A stretch of 64,000 nt of DNA from Desulfocurvibacter africanus subsp. africanus DSM 2603 (lineage in GTDB: Bacteria > Desulfobacterota > Desulfovibrionia > Desulfovibrionales > Desulfovibrionaceae), in assembly GCF_000422545.1 (NCBI RefSeq), contig NZ_AULZ01000001.1, forward strand, positions 124,001 through 188,000, written 5' to 3'. The translations under genes were made by a program, and so were the position numbers. The notes below the pieces were generated by a model. The model was not told the origin of the DNA, made no database searches, and saw nothing but the letters and a program-made list of their open reading frames with translations. Below, one piece after another: positions 61,527-64,000 of the stretch. How positions within the stretch are numbered: position 1 is the stretch's first letter; each line of letters starts with the position of its first letter.

Positions 61527-64000
61527 ATGCCGGTTTTATATAATCCGACCTCGTGCCATGATTGCTCGACACCGATACCAAACTGTTATTTTATCAAGTA
61601 CCTGGATAAGAAACTGTTGGCCGATATCGCACGCAATTACCTGGATCTACTCCAAACCTCTTTGGTGCTGTATGAGGCCAGTGGTGAATGTGTACAGAGC
61701 TTCTTCTCCTCGAAGTGGTGCCAATTACTAAATAGCGCTTCAATCGAGTCTCCCGCGAACCCACGCGATGACGGTCCTTCGGTTTGCTACACAGGCCCGT
61801 GCCACTCCTCTTGCTGGACCAGAGCCGCCAAGCCAAGCATCCACTCGGGCGAGCCCGTCGAGGCTTCCTGCCAGGGAGGCCTGCAGCTCTATGCCGTGCC
61901 GATCAAGGCGAAAGGCACGACCCGAGGCGCCATCTGCTTCGGCTACGGAGCCCCGCCCAGGGAGCCGGAGCTGATTGAGGCGATCGCCGCCCAGCACCAT
62001 GTAGAGCCCACGCATCTTCATGCGTTGTCCGCGGTGTACACTCCGCGCTCGCCCGAGATCATCGAGGCAGCCAAGGCCAACCTGCGCGCCTCGGCCATGC
62101 TCATGGGCGAAATCCTGGAGCGTCGCATGGTCGAGGAGGAACTCAGGGCGAGCAAGGAGAAGTACCGTGCCGTCTTTCGCACCAATCCGATTTTGACCCT
62201 GATCGCGTCTCTCGATGATGGCCACTGCCTGGAAGTCAACGAAGCCCTTTTGCAAATGACGGGCTTTTCGCGCGAGGAGCTGATCGGCAATCGAATCCAG
62301 GACCTTGGCATATGGACCGACCCTGCGGCCAGCGATGCTCTGCACCGGCAGTTGAAAACGCAAGGGCACTTTGAAATGAAGGAAATACAGATCCGATCCA
62401 AGTCCAGCGAACACAAGACGCTGCTCTTCTCGGCCGAGACAAGGGAACTCCACGGCAGGCCATGCATCATCGCTGCCGGCCAGGACATAACCAAGCGCAA
62501 CGAGAGGGAAAGGCTCCTTCGCGAAAGCGAGGAGCGGTACGCCCTTGTCCTGAACGGTACGAACGACGGCATTTGGGACTGGAATCTCAGGACCATGCAG
62601 GTCTACTTCTCTCCACGTTGGAAGGAGATCATAGGCTACCGGGACGCCGAGATACGCAACGACCTCGAGGAGTGGAAAAGCCGCATACACCCGGAGGAAT
62701 TCGACAACGTCATGGCGACCCATGAGCGCTTCTTCAGGGCTGAGGATCCCGTTTTCGAGGTCGAGTACAGGTTGCGGCACAAGGACGGCTCCTATCGGTG
62801 GATACTTGGTCGCGGTGCATGCCTGCGTGATCAATCCGGCAAGCCGTACCGCATGGCCGGGTCCCACACGGACATGACAAGACGCAAGCAGATCGAAGCG
62901 GAGCTCTCCAAGGCCAAAGTGGATGCGGAGCGGGCCAGCAAGGCCAAAAGCGAGTTCCTGGCCAACATGTCCCATGAGATCAGGACGCCTCTCAGCGGCA
63001 TGCTGGGCATGACCGAGTTGGCCATGATGAACGAGCTTACGCCGGAAGTACGTGAACACCTGCAGATGGCCAAGGATTCCGGCAAGAGTCTCCTTGCGAT
63101 TATCAACGATGTGCTTGATCTCTCGAAGATCGAGGCTGGCCGGTCGAACCTGGAGCAGAAAAAGTTCAGCCTTCGCGAATTGGCGGACTCCACGATCAAG
63201 TCGCTGGCGGTAAGCGCCAAGGCAAAAGGCCTGCGTATCTTTCATGCCGTGGATACGGAAGCGCCCGACTCCCTCCTCGGTGATCCTGGTCGCTTGAGGC
63301 AGATCCTTACCAATCTCATCGGAAACGCCTTAAAATTCACTGAGCGCGGCACGGTAACAGTCTCGATGACGGCTGATGCAGTTGACGCCCCAGCAGGGAA
63401 AATCACCCTCAGGACCGTGGTCAAGGATACCGGGATAGGCATTCCCGAATCCATGCTCGAAGATATCTTCAAAAGCTTCAACCAAGGAGTCACCTCTGCC
63501 CATGCCACGTATGGCGGGACAGGCTTGGGCCTTACGATCTCAAAAGAACTCGTCGAGAAGATGGGAGGCCGCATCTGGGTCGAAAGCCGGATGGGACAAG
63601 GCAGCGCGTTCCATTTCACCGTCGAGCTGGCCCTTGCCGATGAGGAGTTGGACACCGCCGAGGAGTCTGTCCCCTCTGCGCCGACCCGGAGTACGGGGGG
63701 CTTCAGGATTCTGCTTGCCGAAGATAATAGAATAAACAGTCTTTTCGCCGCCTATCTGCTTGAAAAGCTGGGCCACAGTGTCCGGGCGGTCGCAAGCGGG
63801 GTGCAAGCACTTGCAGCCCTGCGGGAGGATAAATTCGACCTGGTGCTCATGGATGTGCGCATGCCCGAGATGGATGGCGCGGAAGCCACGCGGCGCATCC
63901 GAGCCGGCGAGGCGGGCGATCCCAAAATTCCCATTGTGGCGCTGACCGCTTATGCCCTGCAAGGCGACCGGGAACGTTTTCTCGCCGTGGGCATGGACGA
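61527..64000 (+). CDS. hybrid sensor histidine kinase with PocR-like sensor and two PAS domains, 3' end cut by window edge
   Basis: The gene starts at ATG 61527 (GAGG five bases before) and stays open to the edge, giving ~824 visible residues. Order: a Cys-rich PocR-like sensor (CHDCSTPIPNCYF, then CYTGPCHSSCW and CQGGLQLYAVPIKAKG); PAS 1 (KYRAVFRTNPILTLIASLDD); PAS 2 (YALVLNGTNDGIWDWNLRT); HisKA with His in NMSHEIRTPLSGMLG; ATPase with GLGLTISKELVEKMGG; and a receiver whose phospho-acceptor Asp is in LVLMDVRMPEMDG. No membrane helix is present, so it is cytoplasmic. The six clustered cysteines in the sensor suggest a metal or redox input. It likely continues into further receiver/Hpt domains. 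Confidence 0.88.
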   Translation, partial: MPVLYNPTSCHDCSTPIPNCYFIKYLDKKLLADIARNYLDLLQTSLVLYEASGECVQSFFSSKWCQLLNSASIESPANPRDDGPSVCYTGPCHSSCWTRAAKPSIHSGEPVEASCQGGLQLYAVPIKAKGTTRGAICFGYGAPPREPELIEAIAAQHHVEPTHLHALSAVYTPRSPEIIEAAKANLRASAMLMGEILERRMVEEELRASKEKYRAVFRTNPILTLIASLDDGHCLEVNEALLQMTGFSREELIGNRIQDLGIWTDPAASDALHRQLKTQGHFEMKEIQIRSKSSEHKTLLFSAETRELHGRPCIIAAGQDITKRNERERLLRESEERYALVLNGTNDGIWDWNLRTMQVYFSPRWKEIIGYRDAEIRNDLEEWKSRIHPEEFDNVMATHERFFRAEDPVFEVEYRLRHKDGSYRWILGRGACLRDQSGKPYRMAGSHTDMTRRKQIEAELSKAKVDAERASKAKSEFLANMSHEIRTPLSGMLGMTELAMMNELTPEVREHLQMAKDSGKSLLAIINDVLDLSKIEAGRSNLEQKKFSLRELADSTIKSLAVSAKAKGLRIFHAVDTEAPDSLLGDPGRLRQILTNLIGNALKFTERGTVTVSMTADAVDAPAGKITLRTVVKDTGIGIPESMLEDIFKSFNQGVTSAHATYGGTGLGLTISKELVEKMGGRIWVESRMGQGSAFHFTVELALADEELDTAEESVPSAPTRSTGGFRILLAEDNRINSLFAAYLLEKLGHSVRAVASGVQALAALREDKFDLVLMDVRMPEMDGAEATRRIRAGEAGDPKIPIVALTAYALQGDRERFLAVGMD

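Overview
The window looks like chromosome from a GC-rich sulfate-reducing deltaproteobacterium of the Desulfovibrio group. The evidence is a complete tmcABCD transmembrane electron-transfer complex, two tetraheme cytochromes of the c3 type, and a periplasmic selenocysteine formate dehydrogenase. No 16S rRNA or other taxonomic marker is present, so the genus is an inference.

Left part (1-9 kb): a formate/molybdopterin region. It holds a truncated molybdopterin-binding protein, a transposase-derived protein that has lost its catalytic triad, fdhD, fdhE, fdhB and fdhA (in-frame UGA = Sec), and a short ModE-type winged-helix regulator. Five copies of an 18-bp palindrome with the form TATGT-N8-ACATA (or ACACA) sit in the promoters of this region only, and are probably the operators of one regulator. 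Two short ORFs with good ribosome binding sites flank two of them.

Middle part (9.1-29.5 kb): a likely genomic island at tRNA-Pro(GGG). A decayed copy of the tRNA 3' half plus its terminator lies at 9.06-9.17 kb. The intact tRNA and an integrase C-terminal fragment lie at 29.1-29.6 kb. Between them is a nearly unidirectional minus-strand set: a sigma-70-family factor, an unknown protein, a DUF4384-like membrane-anchored protein, several lipoproteins and secreted proteins, a large secreted TPR-CHAT protease, a small membrane protein, and a secreted papain-like (C1A) peptidase with calcium-type repeats. The C1A gene has a G7-tract frameshift near its end. I regard this as the most likely undescribed system in the window.

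Right-centre (29.7-42 kb): an SDR/DUF2867 protein. Then two paralogous loci, each with a YeiH-type (putative sulfate exporter family) permease carrying an unusual long N-terminal extension, followed by a tiny membrane protein. Each has a clear sigma-54 promoter and a neighbouring NtrC-type regulator. A membrane histidine kinase with a CxxCH haem motif in its sensor domain is divergent from the second regulator.

Right part (42-64 kb): a tetraheme cytochrome with a rare CX3CH site, an OsmC-like protein, tmcDCBA, an ABC exporter, and a ChaN-PDZ lipoprotein overlapping a phenylacetate-CoA-ligase-like enzyme. Housekeeping genes follow: trmI, a radical SAM enzyme, RNase E/G, queH and hemW. There are also lipoproteins, and a hybrid sensor kinase runs off the right edge. 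Four copies of a ~129-bp palindromic intergenic element (9.3, 28.9, 35.2, 43.0 kb) are scattered across the window.
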